Origin: Lachnospiraceae bacterium UBA3641
GTDB lineage: Bacteria > Bacillota > Clostridia > Lachnospirales > Lachnospiraceae
Assembly (NCBI GenBank): GCA_002373875.1
Contig: DFKQ01000003.1
Coordinates: 1-64,000 of the forward strand
Direction of reading: 5' to 3'
DNA: 64,000 nt
The notes below the pieces were generated by a model. That model saw nothing but the letters and a program-made list of their open reading frames with translations, was not told where the DNA came from and ran no database searches. Position 1 is the stretch's first letter. Each line of letters begins with the position of its first letter. A program made the translations under genes and the position numbers. Positions 26,353 through 35,958 of the stretch are shown one piece after another.

Positions 26353-27792
26353 ATGGTTGAATCGATATCTAAAGATGTTAAGGGATTTGCCAAGCTGGAA
26401 AAAGAACTGCGATTGTTTGATAGGAACTACAATGGCTTTTTCTATTGGCAACATATTCGTTTTTTTGTATGTGAGTCACTATTTGGTAATAGAAGCAGTA
26501 ATGAAAATAAAGAAAAGAGAGAAATAAAGAAAAAATCTTTTGTGAATAAATTGAATGAAATATTGATAGGATTATTTATTTCTCTTAAACAAGAGATGAG
26601 ATTACTTATAAATTCCAATTATGATCTTATTATTTTTAGAGAACTTATTATTCATGACAGATTTTTTGATAGTTGGACACTACCAAAAGATATAAAGGTG
26701 TTGGATTGTCGTACAATGCCTTACAAAAAGGGAGACAAAAAAGGATTATTCTTTTTAGAATGGCCACGTCTAGTGAGCGATTATGAGAATAAATTTAGGA
26801 AAAAACTTAAAATATATAAACTGGATATAAAAGAAAAAAAATATTTAACTGAGCTTGAACAGAGATTAAATAAGGAATATGGGCAGTCTATTACAGCAGA
26901 TGAAATGGAACAAATAATTCTTAATTATGCTATAGTAGATAAGCACTATTCGAGATATTATGACAGATTGTTGAGAAAAGTAAAATGTAATGCGGTGACT
27001 TGTACCTGCTATTATGCAAACTGGTTTTTTCCATTGCATAAAGTAGCAATGAAAAAAGGAATACCTGTTATTGAGATTCAACACGGGGTTATTAATAATC
27101 ATGAAGAATATTGGTTTGAAGATGATAGGGGAATCAATAATTATACTCCTGATTATTTGCTGACCTTTGGTGAGATACATAATGAATGGATTAAACTTAT
27201 AAAAGGAAAAAGAGCAATAGCTATAGGCTATCCATTTCAAGAAATGTGTATTCAATCGTTAAGTAATCTGTTGCCGGATGAGAAAGAGATAGTAATCTAT
27301 CCTGATAGTGATCCAAGATTTGAAGATACAATCTGTAAATTCATAGATAAGATTTCAACGAAAGGATATCATGTTATAATTAAAATTCATCCGATTGAAG
27401 CAAATAACGTAGCGATGTGGTATCCATTGCTTTCGCAAAACAAGAATGCAGAAATTGTTACATCCCAAAAGGAAGGTATATATTACTGGTTAAAGCGTGC
27501 AAAACATCATGTTATGGCAAGCACAACTGTTGGTTTGGAAGCAGTCGTATTTGATCATACCAATATATGCATAGCGACTCATATTCCTCACGATCAGGTT
27601 CAGTGTCTTTTAGACTGGGGTATTGCACGTGGATTTGAAACAGATGATGAATTACAAAAGCTAGTGCTTAACCCGATAGATATGAATCTGAAGAATATAG
27701 AACAAGTAAGGAAAAAACTCTGGTCAGATAATGCATCTGAGAACATGACTTTCTTTTTTGAAAGGCTGAAACTTAACGGCTGGAAAGTATAA
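26353..27792 (+). CDS. Putative GT-B glycosyltransferase, family not recognised
   Basis: The 479-residue protein is not one I can place in a named family. Its second half has VIEIQHGVINNHEEYWFEDD, DYLLTFGEIHNEWIKLI, YHVIIKIHPIE and HVMASTTVGLEAV. This order (IQHG, KIHP, S/T-S/T-xGLEA) is shared by capsule and teichoic-acid-type GT-B transferases. The first half is lysine-rich with a possible membrane-associated helix. It probably adds a sugar to the island's glycan. It has an ATG with a weak GGGG site. Confidence 0.65.
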   Translation: MVESISKDVKGFAKLEKELRLFDRNYNGFFYWQHIRFFVCESLFGNRSSNENKEKREIKKKSFVNKLNEILIGLFISLKQEMRLLINSNYDLIIFRELIIHDRFFDSWTLPKDIKVLDCRTMPYKKGDKKGLFFLEWPRLVSDYENKFRKKLKIYKLDIKEKKYLTELEQRLNKEYGQSITADEMEQIILNYAIVDKHYSRYYDRLLRKVKCNAVTCTCYYANWFFPLHKVAMKKGIPVIEIQHGVINNHEEYWFEDDRGINNYTPDYLLTFGEIHNEWIKLIKGKRAIAIGYPFQEMCIQSLSNLLPDEKEIVIYPDSDPRFEDTICKFIDKISTKGYHVIIKIHPIEANNVAMWYPLLSQNKNAEIVTSQKEGIYYWLKRAKHHVMASTTVGLEAVVFDHTNICIATHIPHDQVQCLLDWGIARGFETDDELQKLVLNPIDMNLKNIEQVRKKLWSDNASENMTFFFERLKLNGWKV

Positions 27793-27799
27793 AATCAAA

Positions 27800-29248
27800 A
27801 TGGAAACAAACGATTGTAAAGCAATAAAATCCGGTTTTTGGTATGTGATTGTAAATTTTGCAATAAGAGGGATAAGTTTTATAACACTTCCCGTTTTTAC
27901 AAGGTTAATGTCGACGGATGAAATGGGTCAATTTGTGAACTTTTCAACGTGGATAACGCTATTATATCCGGTTTTAACTTTGAATATGGAGTCATCTATA
28001 GTTGTTGCAAAGTACGATTATAAAGAAAAGATAGACGATTATATTAGTTCAGTTCTTGTCTTGGGTTCGACACTAACGATATTAAGCTATGTAATAAGCT
28101 TTTTTTTTAGGGATAATATTAATGAGGCTTTTAACATAAACAATTTTCAGCTACACATTATATTTCTATACTTGATGTTTTCTCCGGCTATGGCAATTTT
28201 GCAGATTAAGAGCCGTTTGGAATATAAATACAAAACTTCGATAATTCTATCATTGATGTCAGCCGTCTTATTTACAGTTATATCTATGTTTGCTGTACTA
28301 ATGTCAGATGATAAACTGTTTGGAAGAATAATAGGCTTTTATTTACCGGCTATATTTTTAAATATTTGTATTTACCTTTATTTTCTGATTAAATCAAAAA
28401 AGATAAAGATTGAATATTGGAGATATGGATTAATCATATCGATACCGCTTATATTTCATACGCTAGCCGGGAATTTATTGAATTCATCTGACAGAGTTAT
28501 GATAAACTCAATTATAGGAAACTCTTCAACAGCATTGTATGGTATAGCATATAGTTGTGCAACAACAGTAAGCCTTCTGTGGTACTCTCTTAACCAGGCT
28601 TGGGCACCATGGGCCTATGAACAAATGGACAAAAACAATCATTTGATTCTTAAGCAGGCTTCTAAGATATATATGATTTTATTTGGCTTGATTGTACTTT
28701 GTTTTATGCTGGTAGCTCCGGAAATACTATGGCTAATGGGAGGCACAGCCTATAAAGAAGCATTAAACGTTATTCCACCGGTAATGTGTGGATTTGTATT
28801 TCAACTAGTATACTCATTTTATATTAATATAGAAACTATTGAAAAGAAAACAGTGTATGTAGCAATAGGAACTATAATAGCCGCAGTAGTAAATATTGTG
28901 CTTAATTATCTGCTTATTCCGAAATTTGGCTATGTTGCAGCAGCTTATACTACTTTAGTAGGATATGCTACTTTGTTTATTGTTCACTTTTTATTTGTCA
29001 AAAAAATAGGAAAAACTTATTGGTATGATAGTAGGTTTAATGTTAGTTTTCTGCTCTTTTTTTGCATTACATCTTCACTGATTATTTTGATATATAAATT
29101 TGTGATCATAAGATATGCTATAATATTTTTGATTCTGTTTTTTTTCGGAGTGAAATTGTTATCATATAAAAAAGGGATCATAGAAGCTATAAAAAAAGGA
29201 TCTTTGGATGAACTTATAAGAGTTATTATGAAAGTATCCAGGACATAA
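27800..29248 (+). CDS. Wzx-like polysaccharide flippase (MOP superfamily)
   Basis: The 482-residue protein has about 12-14 membrane helices. It begins KSGFWYVIVNFAIRGISFIT, then LPVFTRLMSTDEMGQF, the usual Wzx/RfbX start, and keeps GLNQAWAPW-like SLNQAWAPWAYEQM in mid-protein. It should flip the undecaprenyl-linked repeat unit across the membrane. It starts seven bases after the preceding stop. With the upstream polymerase it indicates a Wzx/Wzy-type pathway. Confidence 0.9.
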   Translation: METNDCKAIKSGFWYVIVNFAIRGISFITLPVFTRLMSTDEMGQFVNFSTWITLLYPVLTLNMESSIVVAKYDYKEKIDDYISSVLVLGSTLTILSYVISFFFRDNINEAFNINNFQLHIIFLYLMFSPAMAILQIKSRLEYKYKTSIILSLMSAVLFTVISMFAVLMSDDKLFGRIIGFYLPAIFLNICIYLYFLIKSKKIKIEYWRYGLIISIPLIFHTLAGNLLNSSDRVMINSIIGNSSTALYGIAYSCATTVSLLWYSLNQAWAPWAYEQMDKNNHLILKQASKIYMILFGLIVLCFMLVAPEILWLMGGTAYKEALNVIPPVMCGFVFQLVYSFYINIETIEKKTVYVAIGTIIAAVVNIVLNYLLIPKFGYVAAAYTTLVGYATLFIVHFLFVKKIGKTYWYDSRFNVSFLLFFCITSSLIILIYKFVIIRYAIIFLILFFFGVKLLSYKKGIIEAIKKGSLDELIRVIMKVSRT

Positions 29249-29280
29249 GAAAACATGGAAACTTTACAGGAGGTTTTACA

Positions 29281-30282
29281 ATGCTTTCAAACAAAACAGT
29301 TTTAATTACCGGAGGAACAGGTTCTTTTGGAAATACATTTGTACCAATGACTTTGAAGAAGTATAATCCCAAGAAAATAATCATCTATTCAAGGGATGAG
29401 ATGAAACAGTGGAACATGGCCAAAAAATTCCCAAATGACGATAGGGTCAGGTTTTTTATTGGCGATGTAAGGGATAAAGATAGGCTATATAGAGCGCTTG
29501 ATGGTGTTGATTATGTCGTTCATGCTGCAGCGACTAAGATAGTACCTACTGCGGAGTATAATCCGTTTGAATGTATCAAAACAAATGTAAATGGAGCAAT
29601 GAATCTTATTGATGCTTGTATAGATTCCGGAGTTAAGAGAGTGGTTGCACTTTCGACAGATAAGGCAAGCCAGCCGATCAATCTTTATGGAGCAACAAAA
29701 CTTTGCTCTGATAAGGTCTTTATCGCTGGTAATTCTTATACAGGTGGGCGTACTAAATTTGCAGTAGTACGCTATGGTAACGTAATGGGATCAAGAGGAT
29801 CGGTTATACCGTTCTTTTTAGATACCGCAAAAACGGGTAAATTAACAATTACAGATAAACGTATGACGCGTTTTATGATAACGCTTGAACAAGGCGTAGA
29901 ACTTGTATGGCATGCATTTGATGATATGGAAGGTGGAGAGATTTATGTTAAAAAGATACCTTCCATGAATATCTGCGATATTGCTACAGCGGTTGACCCT
30001 GGCGCAGAGCAGATAGAGATAGGAATACGACCCGGAGAGAAGCTTCATGAACAGATGATAGGCGTGGAGGATGATCATTTTACTTATGAGTATTCAGACC
30101 ATTTTAAGATCCTGCCGCAGATATATGAGTGGGGTGATGGAGATATAACTAAAATGATCAAGGGTGGCAAGTTAGTTCCTGAAGGCTTTAGCTATACATC
30201 CAATAATAATACAGAATGGATGAGTATTTCTGAATTACATGCATGGATAGAGAAGAACAAGTGTAAGATAGGAAGTATCTAA
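29281..30282 (+). CDS. pseB: UDP-GlcNAc 4,6-dehydratase (inverting), PseB-like
   Basis: The 333-residue short-chain dehydrogenase has the Rossmann motif ITGGTGSFGN at about residues 8-17, HAAATKIVPTAEYNPFECIK, the NLYGATKLCSDK active site and RPGEKLHE. These match PseB better than CapE, which lacks NLYGATKLCSDK. PseB makes UDP-4-keto-6-deoxy-AltNAc, the first intermediate of pseudaminic acid. It has a strong AGGAGG site and opens a four-gene sugar pathway group. Confidence 0.92.
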   Translation: MLSNKTVLITGGTGSFGNTFVPMTLKKYNPKKIIIYSRDEMKQWNMAKKFPNDDRVRFFIGDVRDKDRLYRALDGVDYVVHAAATKIVPTAEYNPFECIKTNVNGAMNLIDACIDSGVKRVVALSTDKASQPINLYGATKLCSDKVFIAGNSYTGGRTKFAVVRYGNVMGSRGSVIPFFLDTAKTGKLTITDKRMTRFMITLEQGVELVWHAFDDMEGGEIYVKKIPSMNICDIATAVDPGAEQIEIGIRPGEKLHEQMIGVEDDHFTYEYSDHFKILPQIYEWGDGDITKMIKGGKLVPEGFSYTSNNNTEWMSISELHAWIEKNKCKIGSI

Positions 30283-30283
30283 T

Positions 30284-31024
30284 ATGAAATCTAGAGTCAA
30301 TGCAATTGTTCAAGCAAGGTGTGGATCAACACGATTTCCCAATAAGGTTTTTGCTGATATAGATGGAAAACCGTTGCTGTGGCATGTGGTTAATAGGTTA
30401 AAATTCGCATATGAAATTGATGATATTATAGTAGCAACTACAATTAACCCAATGGATAATGCCATAGAAGAATGGTGTAAAAGCGAAAGAATAAAGTGCT
30501 TTAGAGGAAGCGAGAATGATGTACTAAACAGATATTATAAAGCATCCATATCATTTTCGTCTAAGTACATTGTTCGTGTGACAGCTGATGATCCATTTAA
30601 AGAACCGAGAGTAATTGATGAAGTAGTTAGGAAGTTAATTAATGAGGAGTATGATCTTGTTACTAATAATTTTCCACCATCATTTCCGGAGGGATTAGAC
30701 TGCGAAGCATTTACTTTTGACGTACTTGATTTGATGGAAAACCGTGTTCAGGATTCATTTGAGCGTGAACATGTGACTCAGTATATTTATCATAATCCAG
30801 ATGAGTTCAGGATAGGAAATGTTGCTTCTGATCATCAGCTCTCTTCATACAGATGGACGATCGACAACAAGGAAGATTACGAGATGGTAAAAGAAATATA
30901 TGCAAAAAGGGAAAAGGGAGCGAAAACTATTCTGCTAATGGATGAAATATTAGATATATTGAAAAGATATCCGGATATTGCAAAAATCAACTCTCAGGTA
31001 AAGCGTAGTACTATGTATCAATAA
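30284..31024 (+). CDS. SpsF/PseF-like cytidylyltransferase
   Basis: The 246-residue protein begins VNAIVQARCGSTRFPNKVF, the nucleotide-binding P-loop-like start of the CMP-sugar cytidylyltransferase group (SpsF). It also has VRVTADDPFKEP, FEREHVTQYIYHNP and YRWTIDNKEDYEMV. It should activate a nonulosonic acid, probably as the CMP sugar. It starts one base after the pseB stop. Confidence 0.88.
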   Translation: MKSRVNAIVQARCGSTRFPNKVFADIDGKPLLWHVVNRLKFAYEIDDIIVATTINPMDNAIEEWCKSERIKCFRGSENDVLNRYYKASISFSSKYIVRVTADDPFKEPRVIDEVVRKLINEEYDLVTNNFPPSFPEGLDCEAFTFDVLDLMENRVQDSFEREHVTQYIYHNPDEFRIGNVASDHQLSSYRWTIDNKEDYEMVKEIYAKREKGAKTILLMDEILDILKRYPDIAKINSQVKRSTMYQ

Positions 31025-31041
31025 TACAGAGGGAAACTATT

Positions 31042-32214
31042 ATGAATAGAATTTCAGATATTGAAAAAAAATATGTAATGGAAGTTTTGGAGAATGAATT
31101 TGAGACATCTAAGAATTCTATTTTTAATAACAGGTTAGAAAGCTCATTTTCAGAAAAATTCAAATCTAAATACTCAATTGGTCATTGTAATGGAACTGCT
31201 ACGCTGCATGTGGCATTGATGGCATGTGGCATTGGCCAGGGAGATGAGGTCATAGTTCCGGCATTAACAATGTCATCAACATCAATTCCTGTTGTACTGT
31301 GCGGTGCTATACCGGTATTTGCTGATAGTGATATTGATACTTTTGAAATCTCTGCAGAAAGCATAGAAAAGTGTATAACTGATAAGACAAAAGCGATAAT
31401 AACTGTTTCGCTCTATGGATTGGCACCAGATTATGACAGAATATTGGACTTGTGTAAAAAGCATAATCTGTATTTGATAGAAGATAATGCGGAGTGTTTT
31501 CTGGGAGAATATAAAGGGAAGCTTGTTGGCGAGTTTGGTGATTTTGCCAGTTTTAGTTTTCAGGCCAGTAAACATTTGACTTCGGGTGAGGGAGGTATGC
31601 TTACAACAAACAATGAAGAACTTGCCAATAAGGCTCGCCGCTTGAATTGTCTTGGATATGCAGGAGTTAATGCAAAACAGGGAAAAATAACGAGGAATGA
31701 TATACAGGATCCAAATTATAGCAGACATATTTCATTTGGTTATAACTATAGAATGTCCGAACTTCAGGCAGCCTGTGCTCTGGGTCAACTGGAAAGAGTC
31801 GAGGAGCTTGTTCAGAGGAGAACAGAGGTTGCGGCAATATTTGAAGATGCAGTTAAAAACCAAAATGTTGTGAAGCCACAGTATACGCCAAAGGATTATA
31901 AGAATTCATATTGGACATATTGCCTTGTGCTGAATACAGACAATCCTGAAAAGGATTGGTATCGATTTAGAAATCTGTTTCAGAAAAATGGCGGAGATGG
32001 CTATTATGCTGCGTGGAAATTGTCATACAATGAACCTGCTTACCAGAACGTTCTTCAGCCAATGGATGAAGTATGGCAAACATATGATGAAAATTGCTGC
32101 CCGAATGCAGAATATTTACAAAAGAGAATGATTCAGTTGAAGACTAATTATTGGAATATTGAAGATGCAAAAAAACAAGCTGAGATTCTCAGAAAAACTA
32201 TACAGGAATTTTGA
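31042..32214 (+). CDS. DegT/DnrJ/EryC1-family PLP sugar aminotransferase
   Basis: The 390-residue protein has YSIGHCNGTATLHVALMACG, DEVIVPALTMSSTSIPVVLC, IEDNAECFLGEYKGKLVGEF and the PLP lysine in FQASKHLTSGEGGML near residue 185. It should aminate a keto-sugar nucleotide at C4, as PseC does to the PseB product. It lies between the cytidylyltransferase and the NeuB-like synthase. It could also serve another amino sugar. Confidence 0.9.
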   Translation: MNRISDIEKKYVMEVLENEFETSKNSIFNNRLESSFSEKFKSKYSIGHCNGTATLHVALMACGIGQGDEVIVPALTMSSTSIPVVLCGAIPVFADSDIDTFEISAESIEKCITDKTKAIITVSLYGLAPDYDRILDLCKKHNLYLIEDNAECFLGEYKGKLVGEFGDFASFSFQASKHLTSGEGGMLTTNNEELANKARRLNCLGYAGVNAKQGKITRNDIQDPNYSRHISFGYNYRMSELQAACALGQLERVEELVQRRTEVAAIFEDAVKNQNVVKPQYTPKDYKNSYWTYCLVLNTDNPEKDWYRFRNLFQKNGGDGYYAAWKLSYNEPAYQNVLQPMDEVWQTYDENCCPNAEYLQKRMIQLKTNYWNIEDAKKQAEILRKTIQEF

Positions 32215-32228
32215 AGGAGGATATTATA

Positions 32229-33290
32229 ATGCAAAGATTCAATAAGAACATCAAAATCGGAAACCGCATGATAGGATTAGATTATCCGACTTATTTTATA
32301 GCAGAAATAGGCGGTAATTTTGATGGAAGCATAGATAAGGCAAAAAAATTAATTGATGCAGCCAAAGAAGCCGGTGCTGATTGTGCTAAGTTTCAGACAT
32401 TTACTGCAGAAACGATAGTATCAGAGGGTGGCTTTTCAAAAATGACACTTCATGGCGTTCATGGTTCATGGGGAAGAACTGTTTCCGAGGTTTTTAAGGA
32501 TGTAGAATTCCCGATAGCATGGCATCAGGAGATTGCAGATTACTGTAAGAATGTAGGGATTGATTTTTCAACATCTCCATATTTTAAAGAAGCAGTTGAT
32601 CTTTGTGCAGACATGAAGCTTCCATTTATAAAGATTGGATCTGGTGAGATCACATGGTTAGAAATGCTAGAGTACATAGCTAACAAAGGTATCCCCATTA
32701 TGCTGGCCACAGGTGATGCTACCATGTCAGAAATTGATGAAGCAGTAAGGACTATAGAGAAAACCGGTAATAAAGACTTGGTTCTTATGCAGTGTATCAC
32801 AAATTATCCATCAAAGATAGATAGTGCGAATGTGAATGTACTGAAAACATATCAAAGCGCATTTGATTGTCTTACGGGATATTCGGATCATTCTCCCGGG
32901 CATGTAGTCGCTCTCGCATCTGTAGTCTTGGGTGGACGTGTTATAGAGAAGCATTTTACGCTGAATAAAAATGATAAAGGTCCGGATCATCCACATTCTA
33001 TGGAACCTGACGAATTTAGATTTATGGTAGATTCAATTCGTGAGGTTGAACGTGCTATGGGAAGCTCGCGAAAGGAGGTAGTTGAAGAGGAAAGCGAGAC
33101 GGTATATGTACAGAGACGGTGCCTGTATGCAAAGCGCGATTTGAGGAAAGGTCAGGTTATCGCGGCTGAAGATTTGGATGTGCTTCGTCCGGCATTGGGT
33201 ATACCACCTAAGTTTAAGGAAAAAATTATAGGTAAAATGGTAAACAAAGATATACCGGCCAGAGATCCGATTTTTTGGGAAGATATATAA
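32229..33290 (+). CDS. Nonulosonic acid synthase (NeuB/PseI/SpsE family)
   Basis: The 353-residue protein has the NeuB barrel motifs YFIAEIGGNFDGSIDKAKKL, DCAKFQTFTAE, STSPYFKEAVDL, IKIGSGEITW, GYSDHSPGHV and IEKHFTLN. A C-terminal antifreeze-like SAF domain (RCLYAKRDLRKGQVIAAEDL) follows. It condenses PEP with a six-carbon amino sugar to form a nine-carbon acid. An in-frame ATG lies 18 bases upstream inside the AAGGAGG site, so ATG 32229 is preferred. The exact product, pseudaminic or a related acid, is not decided by this gene. Confidence 0.92.
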   Translation: MQRFNKNIKIGNRMIGLDYPTYFIAEIGGNFDGSIDKAKKLIDAAKEAGADCAKFQTFTAETIVSEGGFSKMTLHGVHGSWGRTVSEVFKDVEFPIAWHQEIADYCKNVGIDFSTSPYFKEAVDLCADMKLPFIKIGSGEITWLEMLEYIANKGIPIMLATGDATMSEIDEAVRTIEKTGNKDLVLMQCITNYPSKIDSANVNVLKTYQSAFDCLTGYSDHSPGHVVALASVVLGGRVIEKHFTLNKNDKGPDHPHSMEPDEFRFMVDSIREVERAMGSSRKEVVEEESETVYVQRRCLYAKRDLRKGQVIAAEDLDVLRPALGIPPKFKEKIIGKMVNKDIPARDPIFWEDI

Positions 33291-33360
33291 ATTTATTTAT
33301 ATGAGAAATTAAACATAGTTGTAATAATTTCAATTTATAACCTGACAGGTGAAATTATAT

Positions 33361-33954
33361 ATGATTACAGACAGAGAAATCATAATCGCAATTGTTGACA
33401 ATGATTGTTTTACAAAATCAGATGCCGCCATCCTTTTAGAGGGAGATGGACTGTTTAGATTTCAAAAGGCAGTAGATTTATACAATAAAAATCTCGTATC
33501 TAAAATAGTTTTTAGCGGTAATGTCGTTGATAAAGACTATGGAAGTTATCCATTTGACGAAGTGAAACCTTTCATAATTGGCGGCGGAGTTGCAGAGAAT
33601 GATTTGATTCATGAAAACAAATCTCTTCATACACAGCAACAAGCAGTAGAGGTTGTGAAAATGGCGGTGGAAAATGGTTGGAAAAAGCTGGCACTTGTTG
33701 CTTCACATGATCATCAATACAGAGCATATTTAACATTCCTTCGGGAAGTATTGGATACAAAAAGTGGTCTTATCCTCTATAATACACCTGTTAGAAATCT
33801 AAACTGGTTTGTAGACAGCGGGTGGGGAATGAGATTTGATCGTTTGCTGGGCGAGTTTGACAGAATCGAAAGGTACTCTGCAGTGGGACATTTAGCTAAT
33901 GCACAAGAGGTGATTGAGTATCAAAAATGGAAGGAATCTTTGCTGAATGAGTGA
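33361..33954 (+). CDS. YdcF/SanA-like DUF218 protein
   Basis: The 197-residue protein resembles DUF218 proteins: AILLEGDGLFRFQKAVDLYN, IVFSGNVVD, HTQQQAVEVVKMAVENGWKK, LALVASHDHQYRAYLTFL. It lacks the membrane helices of SanA and should be cytoplasmic. ATG 33361 is preferred over an in-frame GTG 12 bases earlier because AGGTGA lies at the right spacing. Its function in a glycan locus is unknown. It overlaps the next gene by eight bases. Confidence 0.75.
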   Translation: MITDREIIIAIVDNDCFTKSDAAILLEGDGLFRFQKAVDLYNKNLVSKIVFSGNVVDKDYGSYPFDEVKPFIIGGGVAENDLIHENKSLHTQQQAVEVVKMAVENGWKKLALVASHDHQYRAYLTFLREVLDTKSGLILYNTPVRNLNWFVDSGWGMRFDRLLGEFDRIERYSAVGHLANAQEVIEYQKWKESLLNE

Positions 33955-34567
33955 TAATACTAAATATGAAGAAGCCAGAGAAATAATGAATGAGAACTTT
34001 ATTGGGCCAAATGAATTAGACTCGATGGTTCATAATTTTATTAAAATACCGGAGATTATTCCTGAAATTCCTTTTAGTTCTTCAGTGCTTAAAGAAAAAC
34101 AGAAGGAATACCTATTAATATTGGGATGTTCGAAGCTGGCAAATGGGAATTATACGACCATCCGTAATATGAGAGGAATTTTCGGAATGAATCCTGATGC
34201 TTTTGAGCCATGCTTTTACAATCAGGATTGGTATGAAAAAGAGGATTTTATTGACATATCAATGAGCGATGAGTGGTTTCTAATCCGAAAAAATGTGTAT
34301 GAAGATAGTAGAGCAGTGCTTCCGGAAGTACTGGAAAAAGAATATATGTTTCCTTCAGCAATTAAATGTACATATGCTTTTTTTGTTACATGGTATGTTA
34401 GAAACTTTATATTATGGTATCATGACTTTGTTTGGTGTAATGATGTTGACCATAATGGAGACAGGATCTATGTCGGGAAATATAATGATATAGATGGGAT
34501 TAATAGAAATGGGTTCAGTATTCACAGACACTTATCACTAAGACCATGCTATGCATGTATTGATTAG
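33947..34567 (+). CDS. Hypothetical protein in glycan island
   Basis: I do not recognise this 206-residue protein. It is acidic and aromatic-rich with no signal peptide. A short hydrophobic stretch (YAFFVTWYVRNFILWYHDFV, about residues 143-162) could be a helix or a buried core. Its end, WCNDVDHNGDRIYVGKYNDI and later HLSLRPCYACID, has several Cys and His that could bind metal. It overlaps the DUF218 gene by eight bases, so the two are probably translated together and may act on the same sugar. Confidence 0.6.
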   Translation: MSDNTKYEEAREIMNENFIGPNELDSMVHNFIKIPEIIPEIPFSSSVLKEKQKEYLLILGCSKLANGNYTTIRNMRGIFGMNPDAFEPCFYNQDWYEKEDFIDISMSDEWFLIRKNVYEDSRAVLPEVLEKEYMFPSAIKCTYAFFVTWYVRNFILWYHDFVWCNDVDHNGDRIYVGKYNDIDGINRNGFSIHRHLSLRPCYACID

Positions 34568-34636
34568 CAATTTGCAATTGGTTATTTGTAGCCGGGTAAA
34601 AAATATAAATATGATAATAAAAGTAGGATTATAGTT

Positions 34637-35761
34637 ATGAAGATACTTGTAACGGAACCAAAATCATTTATTGGTAAAAATCTTATAGAGAATTTAAATA
34701 ACATCAAAGAAGGGAAGAACAGAACACGACCGGATTTATCAATCAGCCATATCTGTGAATATGATTCGGACTTAATCAGTGCAGATGTTATCATCATTCT
34801 TCCCGGAACTAGAGATGTTGATAAAATCATAGAGAAATATAAAGCATCATCAAAAATCATTTACGTTACAGAAGTGCAGGGCAATAGTGATCCGAGATAC
34901 ACATATGAAATGAATAATTTTTCCAATATTTTGATTTACCGTTTTCCTACAATCATAGGTAAGTGGCAGGAACCTGACAAAGATAAAACAATTGTTGCAC
35001 ATCTGTGTGATGCTGTTGCAAATGATAACTCTTTTGTTTCGGAATCTTTTCTGAACAGAAGTATTGAAATGATTTTTATAGATGATTTTATAGATGAAAT
35101 ATTAGATGCACTGGAAGGCCATCCACATAGATGTAACTTTCCCTGTGCGGGAGAAATGTCTGAGGATCCGACCGCACCATATGACGGAAAAACACCGGTG
35201 CCTGATGCAAATGGACAGTATTGTTATTCACCTAAAATTTTTGCGACTACTATTGATCGTATAATAGGATATTTGAATGAATTCAATGAACTGAATTCTA
35301 CTTTTATTGTTCCTGAGATTCCTGCCGGAAGTTTGAAACACAGACTATACTCCATGTATCTTTCGTACCTTCCGGTTCGCAAGATGTCATATCCTTTAAA
35401 GATGAATGTAGATAACAGAGGGGTCTTTACAGAACTGGTTAAGTCTGTTAACAATGGTCAGGTATCAATTAATATAGCACGTCCGGGGGTAGTAAGGGGA
35501 CAGCACTGGCATAATAACAAATGGGAGATATTTATTGTGGTCTCCGGCCATGGGCTGATTCAAGAACGTAAGATTGGTACAGATGAGGTTATAAGCTTTG
35601 AAGTACGTGGCGAAGATATGCGCGCTGTTATTATGCTTCCGGGATATACTCACAGCATTGTTAACCTGGAGAATAATCGCGATCTTGTAACAGTCATGTG
35701 GGCAAATGAACAGTTTGACAGTAATCATCCGGATACATTTTTTGAGGTTGTTGGAGATTAG
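34637..35761 (+). CDS. CapF-like bifunctional SDR reductase with C-terminal cupin
   Basis: The 374-residue protein has an N-terminal Rossmann fold (MKILVTEPKSFIGKNLIENL) and a C-terminal cupin (about 255-374). The cupin shows the metal-binding block PGVVRGQHWHNNKWEIFIVV and PGYTHSIVNLENNRDLVTVMW. This is the architecture of CapF/WbjC/FnlB, which reduces and epimerises UDP-2-acetamido-2,6-dideoxy-hexulose on the way to UDP-L-FucNAc. Neither CapE nor CapG is in the window. The NAD-motif is less canonical than usual (TEPKSFIG), so activity may differ. Confidence 0.83.
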   Translation: MKILVTEPKSFIGKNLIENLNNIKEGKNRTRPDLSISHICEYDSDLISADVIIILPGTRDVDKIIEKYKASSKIIYVTEVQGNSDPRYTYEMNNFSNILIYRFPTIIGKWQEPDKDKTIVAHLCDAVANDNSFVSESFLNRSIEMIFIDDFIDEILDALEGHPHRCNFPCAGEMSEDPTAPYDGKTPVPDANGQYCYSPKIFATTIDRIIGYLNEFNELNSTFIVPEIPAGSLKHRLYSMYLSYLPVRKMSYPLKMNVDNRGVFTELVKSVNNGQVSINIARPGVVRGQHWHNNKWEIFIVVSGHGLIQERKIGTDEVISFEVRGEDMRAVIMLPGYTHSIVNLENNRDLVTVMWANEQFDSNHPDTFFEVVGD

Positions 35762-35958
35762 TTTAAGTGAATTCGATGTGGTAGAAAGTAAAGAAAAATG
35801 GTATATGATAATGGCAGAAATCTGCATGCAGCGAAATAGACAAATGAAAATAGATGATAGTGATAGAGAATCGTGTAATTGAGAGAAAACATTGATACAG
35901 ATCTAATAGGATATTTTTGTTGGAATTTGTCATTTGAGATAGTAAAAAAGGAGTTTAT
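35762..35958. other. A+T-rich intergenic stretch
   Basis: About 197 bases with no supported gene. It contains the AAAAAGGAG ribosome site of the next gene at its right end and no terminator. Confidence 0.4.
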
